Shown: in pieces, positions 11,237 to 22,710 of the stretch
How the letters are laid out: every line of letters starts with the position of its first letter
Numbering within the stretch: the first letter of the stretch is position 1
Assembly (NCBI GenBank): GCA_037893245.1
Contig: JBAIAA010000119.1
Coordinates: forward strand, 1,178,001-1,242,000
Origin: Crossaster papposus
Taxonomy: Eukaryota > Echinodermata > Asteroidea > Velatida > Solasteridae
Direction of reading: 5' to 3'
DNA: 64,000 nt
Notes under the pieces: model-generated
Seen by the model: the letters and a program-made list of their open reading frames with translations, nothing else
Told to the model about the DNA's origin: nothing
Databases searched by the model: none
Position numbers and translations under genes: made by a program

Positions 11237-12258
11237 TAACGTGAACAATTACCAAACTTGAATTGACAGCCTGAAACAAAATTACGAATATTGTGAGTTA
11301 AGTTGCGTTTACAAGGTCTTTTGTGCCCATTAAGAGTGGGTCCACGTAAATTTTAACATGTGTCCTTGGTATTTTTTCTTTATTTCTTTGTAATATAAAA
11401 AGGACATGTTAAGCAAGTAACCAAAGTATAACTTATAATTCTTCTTTTCTAAGGCTCGTTGCCATGGTTAAAGACCATTTTGTGTTTTGGTAAATTTTTG
11501 CCAGTTTTGGGGCCGCAAAACTGGTTTTTAGCTTATTTAAAAAACAAACACACAGCTAAAATAAAAAATAATATCACAAAATCAACTATTACAAAGTATC
11601 ATCTTTGCCCTTACTTGAGAAAACAATGTTTTAAATGTCACCCTTATGTTATTTGAGATCATGCGTTAAGCATGTTTTTAGAACTTGTAAATTGAAAATC
11701 TTACCCTAAATTTGTTCCTGACAAAGTCAACTAGCCAGGGGTCTCAGAATATTTTTATTTTGGATTAGATTAGAGCCAACTTTGTTCTTTTCATATTTGG
11801 TGAGAAAGGTTTTGGGTTGTATCTTCTTTAGGCATTAGGCCTATACTGCATCAAAAATTGTCATTTTCAAAAGGAAAAAAAGAACAAATGACATTGGAGG
11901 CAGTTGTCGTTTAGTTTAAAGTAATATTACACAGAAAAAGAATACTTGCATGAATCTGGCGCCTTTTAAAATCATAGGAGTGAGTTGTAGGCCTGTGAAT
12001 TACTCCTTCTGATGGCGAAAATATAGAATAACCCCCTCCATAGCATTTCTTACTGTTCATTTTATAACATGTTATTAGTGGCATATAAAAAGAGAAAACA
12101 ATACTTGTTTACTAAATAACAGTGACAAATGCTGTTCGTAGCCCTGCAATATTGGCGAAAGTTATACCTCTTTAAAGGAGAATTTAACTTCAATTTTAAA
12201 AAGACCACCATGTCTTTTCTTGTTTAAATAATGCAACCGACAGGTTGTTGTATACATA
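11237..12258. other. Unit backbone, no gene seen
   Basis: A/T-rich stretch, partly private to unit 1, with short chance frames only (for example 11459-11656). Its right end, from about 12170, matches unit 3 near 32030. Confidence 0.45.
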
Positions 12259-12683
12259 TGTGACCTGTCATCACAAAATGAGCGTCAAGTCGCACGGAGT
12301 GATTTCCCAGTACGGCCAGTCAAAGTCAAAATTTGAAGGGGTGGTCGATTTTGAGATTACATGTATATGGTTTTTTTTTAAGACTAAATCCCCAACAATC
12401 AATTCCCAATTTTTCAGGACGATCAGATAAAAACAAAATTAGTTTTTGAGACAATTTTGACTATGCCTTTCTATGCCTTTCACACAATTTCTCGCAAGAA
12501 ATGCCCGTTTTCTCATAATCTCTTTATTAAGTCTCTAGACTAAAAAAAACTAAAAAAAAACAATATTGAGTATCAAACCTCCAAGTGTTATATACCATTG
12601 GAACGCTCTGTTTTCACAGAATTTAGAAATACCCACATTTCAATTTTGCCGACTTTACGCTCATTTTGTGATGACAGGTCACA
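12259..12683. mobile_element. TGTGAC-ended MITE, TA target (unit 1)
   Basis: Ends TGTGACCTGTCATCACAAAA and its inverse, with arms of about 26 bases. Unit 3 (near 32095) shows the empty site. The duplication reads as TA, or alternatively ATAT with shorter ends. This fits a Tc1/mariner-type non-autonomous element. No transposase is visible. Confidence 0.7.
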
Positions 12684-13049
12684 TATATCAGTGAACCCTT
12701 GTGTGTGTGATTGCGCCTACAACGTCGCTGTTAAAAATCGGAGTGAAAATAAACTTAGTCTAAATTCGAGGCAGCTTCGGTTAAACTCGGTAATAATTTA
12801 ACATTGCGATATGATTAAATGTAGCTGTTGTTTCGTCAGATGTACAAAATATAATGGGTATTCTGTAATAAGCAAAACAAAAACCAGTTAACCACTTAAC
12901 TTGTTGACAAAGTGATATTAACATTTCGATTAACTGCGAAACACATTTTGGGCAGTTTTATGGTTAATAATAAATAATATGGTTGTGCAATGATTTACAG
13001 GTGCTAACTGAAACAAGTACATTTCGAATAAATATTAACAGTGCAACCT

Positions 13050-14106
13050 TCATGGTCCAATTTCGCGCGTTTTCATGCTACATGCTTTCATGGAATAATC
13101 GTTTTTCCATGACGCCCATTGCACGCCTTGGCTACTATCTGCATTCTTGTCTGGGTAATATCGACCATTCAAGTGAGAATACCAACAGTTATTAAACCAC
13201 CAGGCTCCTGCGTACCTTTGTGCACAATTGCGCCCTAACCACGCATCGTTGTCACGATTCTTCGTTGAAAAGGGATATCCTTTTTGATAAAGGTACATAC
13301 TATTTCCCTGATACCCAAGAGAGTCGCCGGCAGTGCTGTTGGCATCGTATTGGTCATAATTCAGATTGTACTCGCCCGGGGATATTTGAAAATCTGAGTA
13401 TTTTGCCCATGCCGTGTTGCCCTCCCAGTCCTCTAAATCAACTCGTAGCTCCCATGTTGCACGTGAATCACCAGACGTCAGAGTCACCAAGTTGTCGTTA
13501 CCCAACCAGAACTCACCGGACAGATCGCCAAAGCCAGACTGGTAGTCGGCCCAGTTACGGTAAAAGTCCACGCTGCCATCTTGTCGCCTCTGAAACACGA
13601 TCCATCCCCCGCCGTCAGTTTCCATGTCACAGTAGACACGAAGACCGCAATTGCCGAATCCCTCTGGGAAGATTGTGTATACAGCTTGAACGATAACCAG
13701 CATCTAAGAGCATCTTGCAACTTCTGTAGCGATTCAAGGAACTATCAGCCAGTGAGTAGAGAGGTGTGTCCTCGTCTACTTCAAAGTACACGCTCCCTTG
13801 AGTTTCATTGAAGTCTTCGGGATGCTCTCGTCTTGTGGCAAGGTTCAACTCGCACATTTTACTGCAGTCGTTAAAGTTAAACGACCTGCAACGTTCATCC
13901 ATGCCGCATTCCCGTCCGCAGATGACACGAGATTGCACAGTTTTTGTTGCATACGCAAATTCTTCCAGTGCGCGATTTTCGGCGGCATAAAATGTATGTT
14001 TCTTTGTATATGAAGATGTTTCATACCCAAAGACGGGCGAGGTAGCTCCCTGGAAAATGATGAATATTATGTGAAATAGTTCAAAACAGATGATTTGTTT
14101 TGCCAT
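13050..14106 (-). pseudogene. FREP gene, PAN plus fibrinogen domain, frameshifted (unit 1)
   Basis: Reads on the minus strand from MAKQIICFELF (signal peptide) through a PAN/apple-like region with the five-cysteine pattern of its paralogues into the FBG domain (RSCKMLLDAGYRSS). Near 13680 it lacks two bases present in units 2, 3 and 5 (GTGTATACAGC instead of GTGTAGATACAGC), which breaks the frame. The rest of the FBG domain is open in another frame (13050-13703), with WIVFQRRQDGS, NTAWAKYSDF, FSTKNRDNDA and NCAQRYAGAWWFNNC intact. Apart from this shift it looks whole, so inactivation is recent, or the shift is a sequencing error. Confidence 0.85.
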
Positions 14107-14264
14107 CCCGTGAATTAAGTTAAGGCCACGTTATAACAGAAGATTTCAGTTTCGTTATGTTGCCAATTTCATAAAACTGCATAGGTCCACATTCAGCGAT
14201 TTATCATGTAGGATTTCAACAACGGTTGAAAAAATACTACAATTTCAAGGCACACTGTTACCCG

Positions 14265-14600
14265 TAGATGTCTTCTTGGCACAACTGCCAGATTGCACTC
14301 AGAGGCCTGGTGATGCTGGGACTTGGTAGTTTACAGAAAGGAATGGGGTGACGCAGACACAGACGGTGAACGATTACCAAACTTGAATTGACAGCCTGAA
14401 ACTAAATCACGAATTTTGTAAGTTAAGTTGCGTTCACAACAATCCGTATTCATTTGTACTCATGAAGAGTTTCCCATTTTGCGACCGAGTTTTTGCGTGT
14501 CTTCTTTACACCACTGGTTTGCTCTAGTGACAGAGGTCTGGCGATGATGGGGTTTTATAATTTACAGAAAGCATTGATGGTGAAGCAGACGAGGTGTATC
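14265..14600 (-). repeat. Duplicated ~110-bp block upstream of FREP
   Basis: Two diverged direct copies: about 14265-14370 (TGTCTTCTTGGCACAACTGCC, GAGGCCTGGTGATGCTGGGA, GACGCAGAC) and about 14500-14600 (TGTCTTCTTTACACCACTGG, GAGGTCTGGCGATGATGGGG, GAAGCAGAC). Only the distal copy has the TATA-like box. The same pair precedes the FREPs of units 2-5. Confidence 0.6.
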
Positions 14601-14684
14601 TCTCTGATTGGTTATCACAGTTAATACGTCATTCCAGATCAGTGGCTGGTAATTGGCTAGTCATAAACCGTAGCCCCTGATTGG
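14554..14684 (-). promoter_or_regulatory. Putative FREP promoter: three CCAAT boxes and TATA (unit 1)
   Basis: On the gene strand, CGCCAATCAG (14680-14684 core), GCCAATTACC (core 14652-14656) and AACCAATCAG (core 14607-14611) lead to TTATAAAAC (14554-14560). Two of the three CCAAT sites fit the NF-Y consensus. The arrangement is kept in all five complete units. It lies about 450 bases upstream of the start codon, implying a long 5' leader or a 5' untranslated exon. Not experimentally supported. Confidence 0.45.
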
Positions 14685-16961
14685 CGGAGGTTTGTAAAGC
14701 TCATTACCTAATCGGATAAACGTCAGCTGCAGACCATTGGTGTTTGGTCTTTTTTAAATTAAATGTCGTCAAACGGAATGCACCACCGTATAAATAAAGA
14801 CATCGATAATTAGAAAATAGCGTATACGTTCATAACCGAGTCAATTTCACGCTGGTTGATTTCATTCTCAAAATGTAATAAGCAATTCAAAGCAATTCAA
14901 TTGTTCCAACAATAAGCGGCTTTACAAAATGTACTTTACACAAATGTAGTTGCCAAATACATGTATCCCAACTCTCGTAATTATTATGGACGTTTTCAGT
15001 GATGAAGACGATTCGAAAAGGAGTTTTTACCGTCAGTAGATTAAGAAATTATTAAGTTCCAGTGAACTGACAGCCTGGAATTAAATAAAGTCACAAATAT
15101 TGTGAGTTGCTTTAAATAAAACCTATTCTTTTGTACTAATTGTAACCTAGAGGTGGTTTGGTAACGATACAATTTTAAGAAAATCAGGAAACAGAAGGGG
15201 TGGTGACAAAAGTGTTTAGTGTTCTTGAAGTTAGATTATTTTATTTAGTACGAACAATCTCCCGCGCAATATACCCACAATTTACGATATAAAAAATGAC
15301 AGCCAAAGGTGTCTGCAAATAAATAAAGGAAATAGAAATACTATTAACACATATTGCTATTCATTTGAGCATTAATTTAACTTTATTGCAATATATCTAA
15401 CAATTCTGTTTACTGAAATCTTGTGTACATTTTTAATATACATTCAATAAAAATAGCATCATCAAGTTAAGCCTGTATCGGAGCTAACCCAGGGTGAAAC
15501 GGACAATGTCGACTTTAATTTAAACAAGTGTGACCAGTCGCCTTCCTCGACAGGCCCCAGGACTATTTTCCCATATATATATATAGAGAGAGTTTCAACT
15601 AGACTTCGCTATAAATATAGCTCCCTCTATAAATACTGCCTTCTACAGCTTTAAAAACTTTGTTTGTAATTGCGCCCTCGCGTGCTGCATTCAACAATAG
15701 GCCCATTGTTGCATACTTTACATTCGTTTGCTTTGTTAATTGTTTGCTTAGTTTTCTTGTTGGCGCAAGGCAGTGTTTGGGGCAATGGTCCTTTGACTTT
15801 TTGTTCTAGCCACACCTTAATACTGATACATTCGTACACGGGTTGTGTGGCACGAGCTTGGTCGGCCAAGGCGGTTGAGTACACACTGGTTTATTATATT
15901 TTTCAATTATCTTATTCTAAATGATTTTTGTTGAAGTCTTATAAATACATGCAATGATACTGACTTGTAATTTTAGAATAAGAAATTAATGAACTGTCCA
16001 TTTTGTTATCTTTAATTTTAGACTTGATTACAGACATCCAATTGGCTGTCGTTCTTTCGGCGCCTGCACGTTCTTTCGGCGCCTTTTAGTTCTTTTGGAA
16101 ATTTAAGTTTTTGTAAATAACTGTAAATACAACTTCTAGTTCCACATCTTTATTTATTATTTGAGTAGCCTCGACCACATTCATGGAATCGCCCCATTGG
16201 ATTCCTCCTAATTTGGCTACACAAGTATTGGAAAAAAACACTGCTATCCAACTTGTACAAGAATTAAATTTCACAATTCAAGCTGCGCTTTATTGAAACG
16301 GTAAAGATTTTACTTACCCTGTGACGTCCCCAACTGATGCCAGCCAAGCTGTGCAAAACAGCACCGATAAATGCATGGGTACATGACATGTAAATAGGTA
16401 ACAATTGCAGCTACATTGTAATGGGCTATGTACATGTATTCAGGAAAGCAGAAGAGTTAACGTTAACTCCAGGGAGCTCACAAATGGAATGACTAAAAAC
16501 CTAACGGTGCCCTAAATCTGATTTATGTTCCCTTCTTGCCTGAAGTTCAAGTTGTTATGTCACGCTAACCAACCACCGTTGATGACAACTTGAAGGTTGG
16601 ACATGGGCCGGCGAAGAATTAAAGGAAACGCCAACAATGTCCACTAACAAATCTGCATCACAGTCAAAAGTAAAGTTGACAACCGCCGTACTATCTTGCG
16701 CGCGCGCGAGAGCGTGCACCCGAGAGCGTGCACCCATACTTAGGGATTAACAGTGCGAGGACCCGGTCATTACTGCGTTATAATTGACCGGGTTGGGGGA
16801 TGACAGCTTTTAATGGACCAGTTGTTTATTTGAATTGACAACAGAGGGCGCTCTTCAGAATCGACGATCCAGTGTCAACAATATTTTCGAATTTGTGCCA
16901 ATGCTACGTGGAATCGCCTGTCTGGAATCAGGTGCCAACCCACCACATGCAGCAGTACGTG
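14685..16961. other. Unit 2 backbone, no intact gene
   Basis: Counterpart of unit 1 positions 9-666 and 4174-6640 without the unit 1 insertions. Includes a TA microsatellite near 15573, a CGCGCG run near 16698 and the eroded minus-strand frames noted separately. Confidence 0.5.
16086..16274 (-). other. Possible eroded coding stretch on the backbone
   Basis: A 62-aa open frame containing SWIAVFFSNTCVAKLGGI and MNVVEATQIINKDVELEVVF. The unit 4 copy (42335-42523) is identical in length. In unit 1 the equivalent frame (4783-5001) starts later and extends further (TANWMSVIKSKIKDNK). I recognise no family. Frames differ between copies, which argues for a dead gene or chance. Confidence 0.2.
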
Positions 16962-18377
16962 TAGACCACAGGGCATGGCCGATTATCTTGCACCTTCTTG
17001 ACGCATATCGTGAATCTATATACATTTTACTTTAAACTACTTAGGAAGTTGTTGGGAAACTCACAAATAAAATCCCCAAACGGTCCGCGAACCAGTACTC
17101 GATAAAATCTCAATTTAAAATTCATGTTTTTCAACGACCAATCAACGACGCCCTTCTGTCGTGGTGCGGCACGTTTGTGCGAATAGTGGGAAAATGGACC
17201 AATAGCGGGCGTTGTGAAATAGAGCGAGCGTAGGCGCTGTTGACACGAGCTGCTCAGATGATAGCGATTTGAACAAAAAAAAGTGTATTATGCACGGTTC
17301 AGATGCAGATTCCAGGGTTTTGTTGTTCTCTGAAAAGAGTTTAAAAACATTCCACGCTTGTGCCGGTAGGTGGAAAAATGTACCCAAGCAAAAATCGCCG
17401 AAAAAGCGGAGATGATCATATCGGCATTCCAATCGTACACGCACTGGTTGATGTACCGCAGGAATCCGCATTGTCAACAGTACGTGATGTAGTTGAGTAT
17501 ATGCCGTTAAAAAATAGAACAGAGGTGGAGTTTGGACAAAAAACCCCGAACAACTGTCCTTGACAAACTTTCACAATGCCAGACGCTGACTGCAGGAAAG
17601 CTTCTGGAAGCAGCGAGGAAAAAAGAAGATCAGTGGCTGCTCTCACAGGTCGAAGGGAAGGATCTTGTCACCACAGAAACATTGTATCACACAGTCTGCT
17701 TTCCATCTGACTCTCCCTAATATAAATTCAGCTGGAAATGGGCAAAATGTTTGTTATAACAGAATTGTGTATTAAATGTAAATCGGTACGAGTTGTTGTT
17801 CACCCACTCACATGTACATTGTTAAAGACATGAACAAATTTCAGTTTTACCGTCACGAATAAACATGTATCAAAGACTAAAGCTAAACAAAAAATCTGGT
17901 CGTGTATATATTTTTTTCATACAATTTACATTTAGATTTTTAACCCCCCCCAAAAAAAAAACCAAATAAATTATAACACAAAAATCAAACAATAACAATA
18001 AAAAAATGACACTCTATTAAAATTATGGCAATGAACAAAATGAAAATTTGTATTAAGACATTAAAACACACCCTAATTCCTCTTTAATCGAATTCTGTCT
18101 GTGTAGAATCCCTTTTGAGCAAGCAACTGCAATAAGCAATCTTTTCCCATTGAAAATGTACACAGCTTTCCAATCCTGGTCAATAGAGGGCGCCCGTTAT
18201 ACACAGGTGATTAAAATGCAAATATTTAATTAACTGGTGAACTTGCAATTGGGGATTTTGTTTTTTCGTGATCCACATGATCCCAGCTAACATACTGCAG
18301 TGATTCCACTTAGATTCAAGAGGTGCGCCAAGGAAATTGATTTCTGAGCACATTTTGCAGCCATGCCCTGTGGTCTA
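16962..18377 (+). mobile_element. TAG-ended 1.4 kb element with 3-bp duplication (unit 2)
   Basis: Ends TAGACCACAGGGCATGGC and its exact inverse at 18360-18377. GTG flanks both sides (16959-16961 and 18378-18380); unit 6 near 63923 and unit 1 near 6625 show the empty site with one GTG. The TAGnCCA start and 3-bp duplication match the 4.87 kb element in unit 4. It contains decayed coding sequence at 17290-17720, followed by an A/T-rich tail with homopolymers (17950-18010) and AGAGGGCGC near 18186. Too short to be autonomous. Confidence 0.85.
17290..17720 (+). pseudogene. Decayed N-terminal Cys/His region of the FEN1-like transposon family
   Basis: Two readable pieces lie in different frames. 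MHGSDADSRVLLFSEKSL, then KTFHACAGRWKN (17290-17415), is followed by a piece from 17532 with KLLEAARKKEDQWLL, EGKDLVTTETLYHTVCF and a stop at 17720. The pattern of an AA-rich helix, then G-x-D-(L/M)-V-x-x-E-x-x-YH-x-x-C, is one I know from the N-terminal part of large uncharacterised metazoan proteins whose C-terminal part carries the EEADTR / SDTD / GCDT nuclease motifs. Here the frame is interrupted and the nuclease part is absent, so this is a broken fragment. The link rests on motif memory, not on a search. Confidence 0.55.
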
Positions 18378-18537
18378 GTGATGCCATCATATTCCCAGAG
18401 CTTTTGTCATAATCTTCACTCATTTATGATGCCCAAGGAACTTGAGAACTGATAGATGCAGTATCTAGATGCAGTGACTCCGTGAAATCCATACTCAACA
18501 CTTAAAAAAGAACATCAGCGATAAAGACGTTCATAAT

Positions 18538-18871
18538 AGATACACCATTGGTAATTGCTTGAATTATCAGGAATGGGTAGATTTGGGGGGTTGTATTTTA
18601 TCGTTTAACTGACCTGTCCGAAGTGTTACCATCATGGATGCCGAGCAAAATACACGAGAAACGGCGTTAGTTTTTAACCGGCGTCAGGCAGTTGTTCTTG
18701 TTCTTCTTTTTTGCGATCGCCGCCCGGCGATCGTCGATCGTTTGAAGAAAACAAAATCAGTTTTGTTCGCAACAATTTTATGGCTTAATCATTTGGTTGG
18801 ATGCCTAGAATCTATATTTAACAATTCGGTAGTCAACAATTATGATATATGCAAATGGTGTATTCTACCTT
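18538..18871 (+). mobile_element. MDAE-type MITE, fullest copy (unit 2)
   Basis: Begins AGATACACCATTGGTAATTG and ends GCAAATGGTGTATTCTACC, imperfect inverted ends. A small ORF starts at 18634 (MDAEQNTRETALVFNRRQ) and continues past the right end, with a hydrophobic VVLVLLF run. The other copies keep the ATGGATGCCGAG start or the flanking CGGCGTT...GTTGTTCTTGTT text with other downstream frames, so coding function is doubtful. Confidence 0.7.
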
Positions 18872-19198
18872 TAAGCGGGATCCTTTATAATAAGCAGCAT
18901 TAGAAGCAAACTGCGCACGATATTAATTTAGTTGAAGGGTCATTTTTTACTACACTTGGACGTCTGTATCTCTGGTTAGGAAGGCCGAACATAAATGATT
19001 AAAGCTCTTAATGTAAGAAGTTCCTCGACGTTAAATGAACGAAAACATATGCGAAATATAAGCATGACGTCACGTAAAAGTACTTTGACCTTGGACCCTG
19101 CGGGAGTCGCAAAATACTTTGTCTATGTGTTAGTATGTTAAAATAATCTCCATTGTTTTTTTCGTATGTATTCAACGAAAAATAGAAAAAAATAACAA

Positions 19199-19365
19199 CA
19201 AACCTACAAATTGTTCATGGTTCTTGTATTAATATTATTGCGCTATAGACCCCCACCTCGTTGCTATGGTTTCAACAACAACAAACCTACCAAATGTTCA
19301 TGGTTCATGTAATAATAATATTGTGCTATTATAGACCCAACTTTGTTGCTATGGTTTCAACCACA
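19199..19365. repeat. Two tandem ~85-bp repeats
   Basis: Direct copies share AACAACAAACCTAC, GTTCATGGTTC, ATTGYGCTAT and GTTGCTATGGTTTCAAC. A single related stretch is in unit 1 near 8040-8105. Confidence 0.75.
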
Positions 19366-19404
19366 ACAAACACACAGTACGCTTCCCTGGTACTAGCCAG
19401 CTTT

Positions 19405-19700
19405 CCATTCGGAACGGGAGACAAAGAGAATCGGACAGTAAGACGAGCGAAAACATCGATCCGCGCATGCGTGAAACCGAATTATGTCTCGCTTGTTGAG
19501 TTTGGGAACCCAGACACAGCGAGCTTTCGTCTCGAGACGGGAGACAAAGAGAACGGTAAGCCGAGCGAAAACATCGAGCCGCTCAAACGCGAAACCGAAC
19601 TCGTCTCTGTCCTGTTGTGTAATTGGAAATGGTTCTCGGGTGAAATAGCGTTCGGTCTGTAAGCACTACGGAGCGGTACATTGTGTACACTAGTTGGATC
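19405..19700. repeat. Tandem pair of a dispersed GGGAGACAAAGAG repeat
   Basis: Two copies of about 110 bases (GACAAAGAGAA, GAGCGAAAACATCGA, CGAAACCGAA, GTCTC, TTGAGTTTGGGA). Related copies occur inverted at about 20590-20690, direct at 27383-27445 and 28320-28400, and inverted at 29300-29360. A 133-aa frame (19261-19662) runs through it but is repeat-derived. An unclassified dispersed repeat. Confidence 0.65.
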
Positions 19701-22290
19701 CATTATGTCATCAGGTGTTTTCTAAGAACCAAAAGTGAGATGTAATAAGATTTAGAATGTTTAGGATTCTTTACATATTTTATGTTTCCTAAATTTCTTT
19801 GAGGATTTAGTTGTTTTTTTAGGATTTTGGAAATATTTCCACAGGAGTTTAAAAATGGTGAAAAATCATGTTTTATGTTTGAAAATAGCTTCTAAAAGAA
19901 GAAGGCCACGCCCCTTTTAGGGGTTTCCATGATTTTATCAGAGCCTATTTCAAACAACAGGCTCAGGTGTTTTCTAAGACCTGGAAGTGATATGAAAGCA
20001 GTTTGGGGATCCTCAAAAGCTAAATTTATATGAATTTACATGTTCTAAAATGTATGTTGGAAAACATCAATTTTGATATCATTTTGGGGGCGAAAACATT
20101 TGAAAATCAATAGCCGTCATTTTCACACTAGAAATACGGAATACTCGGTGCATTGATGTCATACAAAAAATCATCGTTCAAAATGTCGCAGAAATATGCA
20201 CTGACAAGGGTGTCTTCATAGGCCTTGTCCGAATTGCTGGCTTTGGCTGTGACTTCGGCCGTTGCTATGATGTTGCTTTGGGCGGTCATAGCCAAAGCCA
20301 ACAATTCGAACATGGCCCAGTTCTGTGTAGATTCGCCATGTTAATGTAGCCCTGTAGAATTGTGAACAGCGCCCTCGTACGGGCAGCCATCTTATTCAAC
20401 AACGTGTTCATGACTGTGATCTGAGATTAACAAGAGGCCAAAAGTTGTTTAGGGGCCAGATACAAGTAATTGCATTTTATCATCGTTGTGAAGTTGTGCA
20501 TGCTCGGTTTGTGTAGATGTGAGTGACACAGACAATGTTGGCTCTCAGGTTTTAACCAAAGAATTTCCCTGTCTGCTTGGGCCAGCTCCCGAGAATCGCT
20601 GGAGATCCACTTCGTCAACAGGCGAGACATGTTCGGTTTTACACATGCGCGGATCGATGTTTTCGCTCCCAAACTCAACGTCTAGGGCGCGGCCAGGGCG
20701 GCGAAGACGAAGTTGAGAATCTGCATTTGTATAATACTATGTAAACTCCTTAATGGCATATTACAAACAGGGACAGGTGTTTGAAGCATAAACCCCAGCG
20801 GCCTTACACCTGCCAATCACGCTGCGATAATTACACACTCGTAAACTCAACACGAACAACCTAAATAAACTGAGACAAATTAATCGTGGATTGGTTCTTG
20901 TCGCTCAGTTTATTCAACGTCATTGGTATTTTTGTATTGGAACCATTTTTGTATCGCAATATACAAGCAAAAAGTAAAATGTGCTTATTAATTATGATTA
21001 TTTGTTGCCCTCTTCCACGGTATTGATGTGGTTTTGGTAATATTAAATTAATTTCAATTATAAGCGCTCACTTAAGAGAAGGCGCTCCAAACAATGTATA
21101 ATGTTATAATTGCGATTTAGTGAAATTGTTTTAAATGATTACCACATTTCTTACTTGCGTTTTAAACAAATGACACGCCCATAATAAAACCTAGTTTCCC
21201 AAATGCAAAGAATAATGTAAAAAAGGAATTGTTTTTTAATTTCCTTTTTTTTTGTCACAAGGAACAACCATCAACTTTCATATTTTAAAATTGTGCAGAC
21301 ATATAATAAATAATGACATCAGAACAAATAAATAAATATGAACTTCAGATTCCTTTGTGGCTTTAGAGTATTTTCGTGGGGACGTAACTGGGGTAAAACA
21401 TTATGTGAATATTTATAATATTTTTTATAAGAGGAATAACACTTGCTACAAATTCTAAGCTGATGTCATTTTGTGCAACATATTCGTGCAATACAAATAT
21501 TATTAATGCATTCATGTACGAATAACACTTATTCTCTAAGCTGACAGCACTTGTCAAACTATAATTGAAATCCAAGTAACATATTGTTTTCACATACGCT
21601 GTATTTATAATTTAGCAAGAACAGTTTTCACAACGTTCCGTTATTATGGACCTTATTCAAAAAGAAGACATTCGGGTTGTGTTCCCCGGATGTATCTGTT
21701 GAACGGGATGGTGCCAGACTATTTTTGCATTCTAGCCTCACTTTCAATATTTATTTTGAAATGTGGCATCAAACATTAAGGTGTGTTTATTCACAAATGT
21801 TTAATTATTCATCAGAGACGACTGGAGTTATGTGGTAATTAAATGTAGGTCATTGCTTTCATTTCTATCTGCAAGTTCCAAAACTGAAGATTTTACCTCA
21901 CTTTCAATGTATTATAGCCGACTCGTGAATAAATCTCATAGTGACGGATGCTGTTCGTAGCCCTACAATGCTGAAAGTTATAGTACTTTAAAGAAGAATT
22001 TAAACAAGACCATCGTGTCTCTTTTGTTTAAATAATGCAATTGGCAACATGTTGTACATAATTATAATATCAGTGAACTGTGTGTGATTGCGCCTATAGC
22101 GTCGATGTTTAAAACAAGGAAAATCAGAGTGAAAATAAACTAAGTCTTACTCTCGGTTGAACTCGGCTATAATTTAACATTGCGATATGATCATAGCCGT
22201 TGTTTCGTCAGATGTACAAAATATAATGGGTATCCTTTTGTAATAAGCAAAATAAAACCACAAAAACAACAACAGATTTCGCCTCTTAAA
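19701..22290. other. Unit 2 backbone, no convincing gene
   Basis: Contains an imperfect direct repeat (GGTGTTTTCTAAGA near 19711 and 19968) and a 61-aa minus frame at 20128-20313 (MFELLALAMTAQSN) that I do not recognise and that is present only in types B and B'. From about 20700 onward the A/T-rich backbone shared by all units resumes. Confidence 0.45.
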
Positions 22291-22559
22291 GGTAGGATAC
22301 ATCATTAAAAAAGCAAGAAAAACGGCGTTCATTTTCAACCGGCGTCGGGCAGTTGTTCTTGTTGTTCTTGTTATTTCGCGAATGCCGTCTGGCGATCGTT
22401 TATTGTTTATAAAATTAAATTTGTCGGGTCAATTACATAATTTTTAGCGCAGTTATTTTGTTGGATGCCTTGAATCAATAATTACTTTCAAATAAAGGAG
22501 ATATTTCTAAATAATTTGGTAGTGAAATATTTCGATATCTGCAAATGGTGTATCCTGCC
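22291..22559 (+). mobile_element. MDAE-type MITE, shorter copy (unit 2)
   Basis: Begins GGTAGGATACATCATTAA and ends GCAAATGGTGTATCCTGCC, with the family text AACGGCGTTCATTTTCAACC and GTTGTTCTTGTTGTTCTTG. The ATG region is lost. Lies about 150 bases beyond the stop of the unit 2 FREP. Confidence 0.7.
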
Positions 22560-22710
22560 TCGCGTTGACAGAGTGAACATCCACACTGAAAATCACATTA
22601 TTCCATAGACACATATTTTGGCAGTTTTATAACAATTCTAAAAGACTCGAGGTATTAATGAATAATATGGTTGTGCAATGATTTCAAAATTTATATCAAC
22701 AATTGAACGT

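Larger units (their letters stand above)
1..14676. repeat. Tandem locus unit 1 (type A)
   Basis: First of six tandem units, bounded by my chosen landmark CTGATTGGCGGAGG at each unit start. Its opening closely matches unit 6 (for example CACACAATG near 190, where units 2 and 4 read TCTCAAAATG), so units 1 and 6 are sister copies. Private to this unit are a 3.5 kb insertion (667-4173), a Harbinger-like MITE with a nested hAT MITE (5555-6407), a 15-bp minisatellite (8432-9275), a SINE tail (9563-9644) and a TGTGAC element (12259-12683). It ends with a frameshifted FREP gene on the minus strand and its promoter-like block. Confidence 0.85.

Noticed and set aside
19261-19662. 133-aa plus-strand frame
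   Set aside because: It runs through two tandem repeats and a dispersed repeat; not a gene.
20128-20313. 61-aa minus-strand frame beginning MFELLALAMTAQSN
   Set aside because: Present only in the recent duplicates, so there is no independent conservation. No domain recognised.
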